NCBI RefSeq assembly: GCF_029690045.1
Contig: NZ_CP121464.1
Location: forward strand, 496,001 to 560,000
Origin: Janthinobacterium rivuli
GTDB taxonomy: Bacteria; Pseudomonadota; Gammaproteobacteria; Burkholderiales; Burkholderiaceae_D
Length of the DNA stretch: 64,000 nucleotides
Direction of reading: 5' to 3'
Both the position numbers and the translations under genes were made by a program. The notes below the pieces were generated by a model. It saw only the letters and a program-made list of their open reading frames with translations. It searched no databases and had not been told where the DNA came from. This document shows positions 17,223-25,429 of the stretch, piece by piece; the stretch's first letter is position 1, and each line of letters opens with the position of its first letter.

Positions 17223-19580
17223 ATGCACAAGACCTTGTTGACGCTGGCGCTGGCCGCCAGCGGCCTTGCCACGCCTATCCTGCAGGCAGCCGAGCTGTTT
17301 CCCCTCTCGTCCGTGCGCTTGAAAGCGGGCCCATTCCTGGACGCGCAAACGACGGACTTGCACTATCTGCTGGCCTTCGAACCGGACAAATTACTGGCGC
17401 CGTTTCGCCGCGAGGCGGGCTTGCCGCAAATCCAGTCCAGCTATGGCAACTGGGAAGCGACGGGGCTCGATGGCCACATGGGCGGGCATTATGTGTCCGC
17501 GCTGGCGCTGATGGTGGCGTCCACGGGCGACGCGCAGGCGCGCGAACGCCTGAACTATGTGGTGGCGGAACTGAAGAAATGCCAGGACGCCAATGGCAAT
17601 GGTTATCTGGGCGGCATCCCCGATGGCAATGCGGCCTGGCAAGCCATCGCCAAGGGAGAGTTGCAGGCGGACACCTTCTCCGTCAACGGTAAATGGGTGC
17701 CGTGGTACAACCTGCACAAGGTGTTTGCAGGCTTGCGCGACGCGTATCAGTATGCCGGCAATGCCGAGGCAAGGAGCATGCTGATCGCCTTGTCGGACTG
17801 GGCCGTGAAACTGTCGGGGTCCTTGAGCGATGAGCAGATGCAAGCCATGCTGCGCGCCGAGCACGGCGGCATGAACGAAGTGCTGGCCGACGTCTACACG
17901 ATGACGGGTGACCAGCGCTACATGGACCTGGCCGTGCGCTTCTCGCACCAGGCGGTATTGCAGCCGCTGGTGGAGCAACAGGACAAGCTGACGGGCTTGC
18001 ATGCGAATACGCAAATTCCGAAGGTGATCGGTTTCGAGCGCATCGGTGCGCTGACGGGCCGGCACGACTGGCAGCAGGCGGCGCAATTCTTTTGGCAAAC
18101 CGTGCACGACAAGCGCACGGTGGCCATCGGCGGCAATAGCGTCAAGGAGCATTTCCACGACGAGCACGATTTTTCGTCGATGGTGGAAGAGGTCGAAGGG
18201 CCGGAAACCTGCAATACCTACAATATGCTCAAGCTCACCGAGCAACTGTTCAAGCGTGACGAGCAAGTGCGCTACGCGGATTACTATGAGCGCGCCCTGT
18301 ACAACCATATCCTGTCGTCGCAGCGCCCGGGCACGGGCGGCTTCGTGTATTTCACGCCCATGCGCCCGAACCACTACCGCGTATATTCGCAAGTGGACAA
18401 GGGCATGTGGTGCTGCGTGGGTTCCGGCATCGAAAGCCAGGCCAAGTATGGCGAGTTCATCTATGCGCATGACGGCGACGCCCTGTACGTGAACCTGTTC
18501 ATGGCGTCCACCCTGGACTGGGTAGAGCAGGGCGTCAAGATTGTGCAATCGACCCAGTTTCCCGACCAGGACACGACGCGCATCAAAGTGCAGGGAAATA
18601 AAACCTTCAGCATGAAGATACGCTATCCCCAGTGGGTAGCCAAGGGCAAGCTGCGCGTCAAACTCAATGGCAAGGCCACACGTGTGAACGGCGCACCGGG
18701 CGACTATGTGACGATTACGCGGGCCTGGAAGTCCGGCGACACCGTCGATGTCACGCTACCCATGACGACGCGTCTGGAACAGATGCCGAACCAGTCGAAT
18801 TACTATGCCGTGCTGCATGGCCCCATCGTGCTGGCGGCCAGGACGCAGCCGTTCGCCAACGAAGCCTTGAACTATTTTGCCGACGACTCGCGCATGGGGC
18901 ATATCGCGCAGGGGCAAGTGTGTCCGCTGGAATCGTCACCGCTGTTCGTCAGCGATGAGAAGGATTTCATGCGCAGAATCCGCCCCGTGAAGGGCCAGCC
19001 GCTGACGTTTACGGCGCCCGGGCTGATCCAGGGCAAGGATGCGGCGAAGATCAAACTGATCCCGTTCTTCCGCCTGCATGACTCTCGCTACATGCTGTAC
19101 TGGCCCGTGTCCACGCCGGCCAGGCTGGCGCAGCTGCAGGAAACCACACGGCAAGCCGAAGCGCAGCGGCTGGCGCTCGATGCGCAAACCATCGACCAAG
19201 TGGCGCCGGGACAACAGCAGCCGGAATCCGATCATTTCTTCCAGGCCGAAGGTGGAGAAAACGGTGTCAACAAGGGCAGGCATTGGCGCCACGCCACAGG
19301 CTGGTTCAGCTATGAACTGAGCGATCCGCAAGCCGAAGCGAAGATATTGCGCCTGACCCTGTCCACCTTGGATGCGGGCCGCGTCTTCGACGTCTTGCTC
19401 AACGGGGTCAAGGTTGAAGCAGTCGCCGTGGCGGCCGATGCGCCGCAAGAGCTGCATACGGTCGATATTGCCGTGCCTGCGGCGTTGGTAGCGGCCGCCA
19501 AGGGCAAATTGACCGTGAAATTTGTCGCCGGCAAGGATTCCGTGGCGGGCGGCCTGTACGGCTTGCGCCTGCTGCGCTGA
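17223..19580 (+). CDS. Beta-L-arabinofuranosidase, GH127/GH146-like, secreted
   Basis: The 785-residue protein has a signal peptide (about residues 1-22) and the DUF1680 (alpha/alpha)6 barrel. The zinc-cysteine active site is recognisable: acidic EEVEGPETCNTYNML and the downstream WCCVGSGIESQAKYGE, where one Cys is the nucleophile. The length and the C-terminal sandwich regions fit the longer GH146-type enzymes as well as GH127. It would hydrolyse beta-L-arabinofuranosides such as those on pectic side chains or hydroxyproline-rich plant glycoproteins. It lies 9 bases after the arabinanase and is the last gene of unit 2. The pair of alpha and beta arabinosidases points to plant pectin as the target. 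Confidence 0.87.
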   Translation: MHKTLLTLALAASGLATPILQAAELFPLSSVRLKAGPFLDAQTTDLHYLLAFEPDKLLAPFRREAGLPQIQSSYGNWEATGLDGHMGGHYVSALALMVASTGDAQARERLNYVVAELKKCQDANGNGYLGGIPDGNAAWQAIAKGELQADTFSVNGKWVPWYNLHKVFAGLRDAYQYAGNAEARSMLIALSDWAVKLSGSLSDEQMQAMLRAEHGGMNEVLADVYTMTGDQRYMDLAVRFSHQAVLQPLVEQQDKLTGLHANTQIPKVIGFERIGALTGRHDWQQAAQFFWQTVHDKRTVAIGGNSVKEHFHDEHDFSSMVEEVEGPETCNTYNMLKLTEQLFKRDEQVRYADYYERALYNHILSSQRPGTGGFVYFTPMRPNHYRVYSQVDKGMWCCVGSGIESQAKYGEFIYAHDGDALYVNLFMASTLDWVEQGVKIVQSTQFPDQDTTRIKVQGNKTFSMKIRYPQWVAKGKLRVKLNGKATRVNGAPGDYVTITRAWKSGDTVDVTLPMTTRLEQMPNQSNYYAVLHGPIVLAARTQPFANEALNYFADDSRMGHIAQGQVCPLESSPLFVSDEKDFMRRIRPVKGQPLTFTAPGLIQGKDAAKIKLIPFFRLHDSRYMLYWPVSTPARLAQLQETTRQAEAQRLALDAQTIDQVAPGQQQPESDHFFQAEGGENGVNKGRHWRHATGWFSYELSDPQAEAKILRLTLSTLDAGRVFDVLLNGVKVEAVAVAADAPQELHTVDIAVPAALVAAAKGKLTVKFVAGKDSVAGGLYGLRLLR

Positions 19581-19618
19581 GGGAAGAGGCGACTTTGCTG
19601 GGCTTTGCTTGTTCTACT

Positions 19619-19685
19619 GATACGCAAATCGGTATCGCAAGCGAAAAAGAATTGATTGGATGGCTATGTTGCTTTCTCCTACCAT
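19619..19685 (+). promoter_or_regulatory. Pentose-regulon promoter, copy C
   Basis: GATAC-N8-GTATC (19619-19636), then 14 bases, then ATTGATTGGA (19651-19660) with -35-like TTGGAT (19656-19661), an 18-base spacer and -10-like TACCAT (19680-19685). Both half-sites carry the compensating T-to-C/A-to-G change relative to copies A and B, so symmetry is kept. The inferred start is near 19692, 61 bases before the ytfQ-like gene. Confidence 0.78.
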
Positions 19686-19752
19686 GGGTTCATAAAAAAC
19701 CGCCCATCCGGCATCCGGCTGTGATGGTATTCCAAAAAAACTGGAGACAAGA

Positions 19753-20715
19753 ATGAAATTGACACGCCGCACACTCCTCGCCAGCGCCATGCTGCTCGCA
19801 CTGTCCGCTACTTCTTCCGCTTTCGCCGCCAAGCCCCTCGTCATGGGCTTTTCGCAGGTGGGCGCCGAAAGCGAATGGCGCACCGCCAATACCGTCTCCA
19901 TCAAGGATGCGGCCAAGAAAGATGGCGTCACCCTGAAATTTGCCGATGCGCAGCAAAAGCAGGAAAACCAGGTCAAGGCGCTGCGCTCGTTCATCGCGCA
20001 AAAAGTCGACGTGATCGCCTTCTCGCCGGTCGTTGAGTCCGGCTGGGATACCGTCTTGCGCGAAGCCAAGGCTGCCAAGATTCCCGTCATCCTGACGGAC
20101 CGCGCCGTCAACGTGGCCGACAAATCGCTGTACGTGACCTTTATCGGTTCCGATTTCGTGGAAGAGGGCCGCCGCGCCGGCCAATGGCTGCTCGAGCACG
20201 CCAAGAAAACCCCGGACGCGCAACTGAACATCGTCGAGCTGCAAGGCACGGTTGGTTCGGCGCCAGCCATCGACCGCAAGGAAGGTTTCCAGGAAGTCAT
20301 CGGCAAGAACCCGAAGCTGAAGATCATTCGTTCGCAAACGGGCGACTTTACGCGCGCCAAGGGCAAGGAAGTGATGGAAGCGTTCCTGAAGGCCGAGGGC
20401 AAGAAGATCAACGTGCTGTACGCGCACAATGACGACATGGCCATCGGCGCCATCCAGGCCATCGAAGAAGCGGGCATGAAACCGGGCAAGGACATCATCA
20501 TCATCTCGATCGATGGCGTCAAAGGCGCGTTCGAAGCCATGATCGCCGGCAAGCTGAACGTCACCGTGGAATGCAGCCCGCTGCTGGGCCCGCAACTGAT
20601 GTCGATTGCCCGCGATGTCGTGGCCGGTAAACCCGTGCCAGCGCGCATCACGACGGTGGAAGGCGTGTTCCCTGCCGAGGTGGCCGCCAAGGAATTCCCG
20701 AACCGTAAGTACTAA
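19753..20715 (+). CDS. ytfQ: Sugar ABC transporter, periplasmic binding protein (YtfQ-like)
   Basis: A 320-residue type I periplasmic binding protein with signal peptide (MKLTRRTLLASAMLLALSA, then AFA). The wording tracks E. coli YtfQ closely: VMGFSQVGAESEWR, DAQQKQENQVKALRSFIAQ, ELQGTVGSAPAIDRK, IIRSQTGDFTRAKGKEVMEAF, YAHNDDMAIGAIQAI, SIDGV. YtfQ binds galactofuranose; relatives bind L-arabinose and galactose, and the neighbouring arabinosidases favour L-arabinose here (inference). GGAGA precedes the ATG. First gene of unit 3. Confidence 0.93.
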   Translation: MKLTRRTLLASAMLLALSATSSAFAAKPLVMGFSQVGAESEWRTANTVSIKDAAKKDGVTLKFADAQQKQENQVKALRSFIAQKVDVIAFSPVVESGWDTVLREAKAAKIPVILTDRAVNVADKSLYVTFIGSDFVEEGRRAGQWLLEHAKKTPDAQLNIVELQGTVGSAPAIDRKEGFQEVIGKNPKLKIIRSQTGDFTRAKGKEVMEAFLKAEGKKINVLYAHNDDMAIGAIQAIEEAGMKPGKDIIIISIDGVKGAFEAMIAGKLNVTVECSPLLGPQLMSIARDVVAGKPVPARITTVEGVFPAEVAAKEFPNRKY

Positions 20716-20724
20716 GCTTGCCGC

Positions 20725-22266
20725 ATGATGAAGACGCAAGCGCAACACAACGCCGCGCCAGCTCCCTTGCTGGAGTTGCGCGGCATCAGCAAGTCCTTTC
20801 CTGGCGTCAAAGCCCTCAGTGACGTTGCCCTGCGACTGTATCCGGGCGAAGTGCACACCCTGATGGGGCAGAACGGCGCCGGGAAATCGACGCTGATCAA
20901 GGTGCTGACGGGCGTCTACACGCCCGACAGCGGCCAGATTCTGCTCGATGGCAAACCCATCGCCCCCGCATCCACCTCGGATGCGCAGTTGCTCGGCATC
21001 AGCACCGTGTACCAGGAAGTCAATCTGTGCCCGAACCTGTCGGTGGCGGAAAACATTTTTATCGGCCGCTACCCGCGCCGCTTCGGTGCGATCGATTGGC
21101 GTTCCATGCAGCAGCAGGCGCGTGCCTTGCTGCAGCAGTTGCAGATCGATATCGATGTCACGGCGCAATTGTCCAGCTTTCCGCTGGCCATCCAGCAGAT
21201 GGTGGCCATTTCGCGCGCGCTGAACATTTCGGCCCGCGTGCTGATCCTTGACGAACCCACGTCCAGCCTGGACGAGGCGGAAGTCAATCTGCTGTTTTCC
21301 GTGCTGCGCCGCCTGCGCGAGCAGGGCATGGCGATTCTGTTTGTGACCCACTTCCTCGACCAGACCTACGCCATTTCCGACCGCATCACCGTCATGCGCA
21401 ATGGCGAGCGCGAGGGAGAGTATGCATGCAGCGAGCTGTCGCGCCTGGCGCTGGTGAATAAAATGATCGGCGTGGCGGCCGACACGCAGGAACAAACGCT
21501 GGATCTGGCGCAAGAAGCGGGCGCCGCCAGCTTTGGTCCGACTGTGCTTGAAGCGCAGGGACTGGGCCGCAAGGGCGCCTTGCTGCCCATGGATTTCCAC
21601 ATCCGCCAGGGCGAATTGCTGGGCCTGGCCGGTTTGCTCGGTTCGGGCCGCACGGAACTGGCGCGTTTGCTGTTCGGCGCCGACAAGGCCGATTCCGGCA
21701 GCATTGTCATGCAAGGCAAGATACGCCAGTTCAACGTGCCGCGCGATGCGATTGCCCGGGATATCGGCTTTTGCTCGGAAGACCGCAAGCACGAGGGCGC
21801 GATTTTGTCGCTGTCCGTGCGCGAAAACATCATCTTGGCCTTGCAGGCCCGCACGGGCTTGCTGCGCGCCATCCCGTTCAAACGCCAGCAGGCGCTGGCC
21901 GACGAGTACGTCAAAGCGCTGGGCATCAAGACGGCCAGCATCGAAACGCCGATTGGCAGCCTGTCGGGCGGCAATCAACAGAAAGCCTTGCTGGCGCGCT
22001 GGCTGGTGACCTCGCCGGCCATGCTGATTTTAGACGAACCGACGCGCGGCATCGACGTGCGCGCCAAGCAGGAAATCATGAGCTATGTGAGCAAACTGTG
22101 CCGCAAGGGCATGGCGATTTTGTTCATCTCGTCGGAGTTGCCGGAAGTGCTGCGCTGCAGCGATCGTATCCTGGTCATGCGCGACCGCAAGGCCTGCGGC
22201 GACTATGCGCGCGGCGAGCTGGACGACAGCTCCGTGCTGCAAGTGATCGCCGGAGACGCCACATGA
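20725..22266 (+). CDS. ytfR: Sugar ABC transporter, double ATP-binding protein (YtfR-like)
   Basis: The 513-residue RbsA/AraG-type ATPase has two ABC modules. The first has Walker A GQNGAGKST, a Q-loop TVYQEVNLCPNL and Walker B VLILDEPTSSLD. The second has a degenerate Walker A (GLLGSGRTEL), signature LSGGNQQK and Walker B MLILDEPTRGIDV, as usual in this class. It energises import through the two following permeases. Two ATGs are adjacent at 20725 and 20728. The gene ends in an ATGA overlap (22263-22266) with the first permease. Confidence 0.94.
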   Translation: MMKTQAQHNAAPAPLLELRGISKSFPGVKALSDVALRLYPGEVHTLMGQNGAGKSTLIKVLTGVYTPDSGQILLDGKPIAPASTSDAQLLGISTVYQEVNLCPNLSVAENIFIGRYPRRFGAIDWRSMQQQARALLQQLQIDIDVTAQLSSFPLAIQQMVAISRALNISARVLILDEPTSSLDEAEVNLLFSVLRRLREQGMAILFVTHFLDQTYAISDRITVMRNGEREGEYACSELSRLALVNKMIGVAADTQEQTLDLAQEAGAASFGPTVLEAQGLGRKGALLPMDFHIRQGELLGLAGLLGSGRTELARLLFGADKADSGSIVMQGKIRQFNVPRDAIARDIGFCSEDRKHEGAILSLSVRENIILALQARTGLLRAIPFKRQQALADEYVKALGIKTASIETPIGSLSGGNQQKALLARWLVTSPAMLILDEPTRGIDVRAKQEIMSYVSKLCRKGMAILFISSELPEVLRCSDRILVMRDRKACGDYARGELDDSSVLQVIAGDAT

Positions 22267-23345
22267 GTTTATCCACGCCATCGAACGCGCCACTGGCGCG
22301 TCCGGCTTCCACTACGGGTACGTCCGCCTTGCATACCGTTTTACACCATCCTTTGAGCCGGCCCCTGGCCGCGCTGTTCTTGCTGCTGCTGGTCGATTTC
22401 TTTGCCATCCCCGGCTTTTTCCACCTGGAAATCCGCGACGGCCACCTGTACGGCAGCGTGATCGACATCGTCAACCGCGCCGCGCCCCTGATGCTGGCGG
22501 CGCTGGGCATGACCCTGGTGATCGCCACGCGCGGCATCGATATTTCCGTGGGCGCCGTCGTGGCCCTGTCCGGCACCGTGGCCGCCATGCTGATCGGCGG
22601 CACCATGGTGATGGACAACGGCGTGCCGACCTACGTCAGCAATATCCCCATGGGCTGGGCCCTGGCCGCCGCCCTGGGCGCGGCTTTGCTGTGCGGCGCC
22701 TGGAATGGCGTGCTGGTGGCGGGCCTGGGTTTGCAGCCCATCGTCGCCACCCTGATCCTGATGGTGGCGGGGCGTGGCCTGGCGCAATTGCTGACGGATG
22801 GCCAGATCGTCACCGTCTACTACCAGCCGTACTTTTTCATCGGCAGCGGCTACCTGTTCGGCTTGCCGTTCTCGCTGTTTCTCGTCGCTGCCGTGTTCAT
22901 CATCACGGCCGTGTTGATGCGCAAGACGGCCCTGGGCCTGTTCATCCAGGCCGTTGGCATCAACCCCGTCGCCGCGCGCCTGGCCGGCATCAAGACGGCG
23001 ACCCTGATCTTTTTCGTCTACGTCTTTTGCGCCGCCTGCGCGGGCCTGTCGGGCCTGATGATCAGCTCGAACATCAAGAGCGCCGACGCGAACAATGCAG
23101 GCCTGATGCTGGAACTCGACGCCATCCTGGCCGTCACCCTGGGCGGTACGTCCCTGGCCGGCGGCAAGTTCAGTCTCGTGGGCAGCATGATCGGCGCGCT
23201 CATCATCCAGACCCTGACCTACACGATCTATTCGCTGGGCGTGCCGCCGGAAGTCAACATGGTCGTCAAGTCGGTCGTCGTCTTCCTCGTCTGCCTGTCG
23301 CAATCGTCGGAATTCAAGCAATTGCTGCATCGGAGAAAAGCATGA
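22263..23345 (+). CDS. ytfT: Sugar ABC transporter permease 1 (YtfT-like)
   Basis: The 360-residue inner-membrane permease of the RbsC family shows LGMTLVIATRGIDISVGAVVALSG and LAVTLGGTSLAGGKFS in separate regions, plus about nine to ten hydrophobic helices. It begins at the ATG in the ATGA overlap with the ATPase gene; a longer open frame upstream is only the ATPase gene read out of frame. It ends in another ATGA overlap with the second permease. The ytfQ-ytfR-ytfT-yjfF order matches the galactofuranose importer of E. coli. Confidence 0.93.
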   Translation: MSLSTPSNAPLARPASTTGTSALHTVLHHPLSRPLAALFLLLLVDFFAIPGFFHLEIRDGHLYGSVIDIVNRAAPLMLAALGMTLVIATRGIDISVGAVVALSGTVAAMLIGGTMVMDNGVPTYVSNIPMGWALAAALGAALLCGAWNGVLVAGLGLQPIVATLILMVAGRGLAQLLTDGQIVTVYYQPYFFIGSGYLFGLPFSLFLVAAVFIITAVLMRKTALGLFIQAVGINPVAARLAGIKTATLIFFVYVFCAACAGLSGLMISSNIKSADANNAGLMLELDAILAVTLGGTSLAGGKFSLVGSMIGALIIQTLTYTIYSLGVPPEVNMVVKSVVVFLVCLSQSSEFKQLLHRRKA

Positions 23346-24316
23346 AGGGTTTGCTGCACACCCCGTATTTCACCTCGCTCGTCACGGTCCTGCTGCTGGT
23401 GGTGATGCTGGGCCTCGGCGGCGCCGCCTATCCGGGCCTGCTGTCGACGCAAGTGATCTTTAACCTGTTGATCGATAACGCCTTTTTGCTGGTGATCGCC
23501 GTCGGCATGACTTTTGTCATCGTCTCCGGCGGCATCGATTTGTCCGTCGGTTCCGTGCTGGCCCTGTCGACCATGATCGCCGCCTGGCTGCTCAACGTGG
23601 CGCACTGGCCGCCGCTGCTGGTGATCGTCACCGTGCTGGCGCTGGGCACCGTCTTTGGCGCCAGCATGGGCGCGCTGATCCATTATTTCAAATTGCAGCC
23701 CTTCATCGTTACCCTGGCCGGCATGTTTCTGGCGCGCGGGCTGTGCTATCTGATCAGCATCAATTCCATCACCATCGATGACCCGCTGTTCGTCGCCATG
23801 TCGCAGACGCAATTGGGGTTCCTGGGCGGTTTCGTTTCACCGGGCGTGGTGATCGCCGTGATGACGTTGCTGCTGGCCATCTGGCTGGCGCATGCCACGC
23901 CGTTCGGCCGCGCCGTGTATGCGATTGGCGGCAATGAACAGTCGGCCCTGATGATGGGGCTGCCCGTGGGCCGCACCAAGGTGTTCATTTACGCCTTCAG
24001 CGGTTTTTGCGCCGCGCTGGGCGGCGTGCTGTTTTCGTTCTACATGCTGTCCGGCTATGGCTTGCATGCGCAAGGCACGGAACTGGACGCGATTGCCGCC
24101 GTCGTCATCGGCGGCACCCTGCTCAGCGGCGGCTACGGCTATGTGGCGGGCGCGCTGTCGGGCGTGCTGGTGCTGGGCACCATCCAGACCCTGATCGCCT
24201 TCGACGGCACGCTCAGCTCGTGGTGGACCAAGATCGTCATCGGCGGCTTGCTGTTCGTCTTTTGCGTCGTGCAAAGACTGATGGCCATGGGCCAGAAGAA
24301 TACCAATCGGAGTTAA
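23342..24316 (+). CDS. yjfF: Sugar ABC transporter permease 2 (YjfF-like)
   Basis: The 324-residue RbsC-family permease has [49 protein letters not shown] and AAVVIGGTLLSGGYG. With permease 1 it forms a heterodimeric channel. GGAGA lies just before the ATG, which overlaps the previous stop (ATGA at 23342-23345). The next gene, a GH43 enzyme, starts 4 bases after its stop, so importer and hydrolase are co-transcribed. Confidence 0.93.
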   Translation: MKGLLHTPYFTSLVTVLLLVVMLGLGGAAYPGLLSTQVIFNLLIDNAFLLVIAVGMTFVIVSGGIDLSVGSVLALSTMIAAWLLNVAHWPPLLVIVTVLALGTVFGASMGALIHYFKLQPFIVTLAGMFLARGLCYLISINSITIDDPLFVAMSQTQLGFLGGFVSPGVVIAVMTLLLAIWLAHATPFGRAVYAIGGNEQSALMMGLPVGRTKVFIYAFSGFCAALGGVLFSFYMLSGYGLHAQGTELDAIAAVVIGGTLLSGGYGYVAGALSGVLVLGTIQTLIAFDGTLSSWWTKIVIGGLLFVFCVVQRLMAMGQKNTNRS

Positions 24317-24320
24317 TACC

Positions 24321-25295
24321 ATGTTTAAGAAAAGCAAACTTGCCGCAGCCATCGGCATGGCGGCGGCGCTCGCCTGTATTGCAGTCAACGCGCCGGCGGC
24401 CAACCCCATCGTGAAAAACATCTACACGGGCGACCCGGCCGCGCTGGTCGACAATGGCAGGGTGTACCTGTACGTGGGCCACGATGAAGCGAGCGCCACG
24501 GATACGGATTACCGCATGCACGAGTGGCGCGTGTATTCCTCGTGCGATATGGCGAACTGGACGGATCACGGCTCGCCCGTGCGCTTTTCCACCTTCGCCT
24601 GGGCCGGCAAGGATGCGTGGGCCGGCGATATCGTCAAGCGCGGCAGCAAGTATTATTTTTACTCCACCGTCGACCATAAAACAATCCCCGGCAAAGCCAT
24701 CGGCGTGGCCGTGTCCGACAGCCCGACGGGCCCGTTCGTCGACGCGCGCGGCAGCGCCCTGATCACGAACGACATGACGAAGCAGACGGCGATTCCCTGG
24801 GACGATATCGATCCGGCCGTCTTCATCGACACGGATGGCCAGGCCTACATTTATTGGGGCAATACGGTCTTGAAATACGCCAAGCTGAAAGCCAACATGA
24901 CGGAGCTGGACGGCCCGATATTGACCTTCGGCATGGATGCGTTCACGGAAGCGGCCTATATGCACAAGCATGCCGGTACGTATTATTTGTCGTATTCGCG
25001 CAATTTCCCCGAGGAGACGGCGTATTCGACGGGACCGACACCGACCGGTCCCTGGCATTTCCGCGGCACCATCATGGACAAGAACGCCGTCGTGAAAACC
25101 ATCCACCAGGCCATCATCGAATTCAACGGCAAGTCCTACATCTTCTATCACAACGACAAGTTGCCCGGCGGCGGAGAATACCGGCGTTCCGTGGCCGTGG
25201 AAGAGCTGAAATACAAGCCCGACGGCACTATCGCATTCATCGATCAAACGGCTGGCCCGGCACCCAACCCCAGCGCCGCCTGCAAGGCAGGTTAG
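24321..25295 (+). CDS. GH43 glycoside hydrolase, secreted
   Basis: A 324-residue GH43 enzyme with signal peptide (KLAAAIGMAAALACIAVNAPA). Base Asp lies in YTGDPAALVDNG, the second Asp in DDIDPAVFIDTDG, and acid Glu in FTEAAYMHKHAG; the His in TIHQAIIEFNG follows. The set is like arabinoxylan arabinofuranohydrolases and beta-xylosidases of GH43. It is exported, unlike the GH43 of unit 1, and is the last gene of the importer unit. Its GGAG ribosome site overlaps the permease stop codon. The substrate is uncertain between arabinan and arabinoxylan side chains. Confidence 0.87.
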   Translation: MFKKSKLAAAIGMAAALACIAVNAPAANPIVKNIYTGDPAALVDNGRVYLYVGHDEASATDTDYRMHEWRVYSSCDMANWTDHGSPVRFSTFAWAGKDAWAGDIVKRGSKYYFYSTVDHKTIPGKAIGVAVSDSPTGPFVDARGSALITNDMTKQTAIPWDDIDPAVFIDTDGQAYIYWGNTVLKYAKLKANMTELDGPILTFGMDAFTEAAYMHKHAGTYYLSYSRNFPEETAYSTGPTPTGPWHFRGTIMDKNAVVKTIHQAIIEFNGKSYIFYHNDKLPGGGEYRRSVAVEELKYKPDGTIAFIDQTAGPAPNPSAACKAG

Positions 25296-25299
25296 TACC

Positions 25300-25326
25300 G
25301 GGGTCAGACCCGCCGGGTCTGACCCC
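25300..25326. repeat. GGGGTC-type intergenic palindrome, copy 2
   Basis: GGGGTCAGACCC (25300-25311) pairs perfectly with GGGTCTGACCCC (25315-25326) around a 3-base loop, starting 4 bases after the GH43 stop. The arm is the CAGA variant shared with copy 4 (41448). It may terminate or stabilise the unit 3 transcript. Confidence 0.8.
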
Positions 25327-25371
25327 AGCCTTTGCTCTTGGGTTTTTGAATTGTAAAAAAGGAGACACACC

Positions 25372-25429
25372 GATATCAACAATATCGATATCCATCAGTA
25401 TCCGATATCGATCATGATATGATTTATTC
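25372..25429 (+). promoter_or_regulatory. Clustered GATATC half-sites and extended -10 of the LysR gene
   Basis: GATATC occurs at 25372-25377, 25387-25392 and 25404-25409, with GTATC at 25398-25402. GATAT-N8-ATATG (25404-25421) is a near copy of the regulon palindrome. An extended -10, TG-A-TATGAT (25415-25423), places the transcription start at about 25430, the first base of the LysR start codon. The cluster overlaps the -10, which suggests autorepression, and the transcript may be leaderless. Confidence 0.65.

Noticed and set aside
25361..25371. Ribosome-site-like GGAGACAC before the LysR gene
   Set aside because: No start codon follows at a usable distance; the first in-frame ATG is about 65 bases later, past a stop in the same frame.
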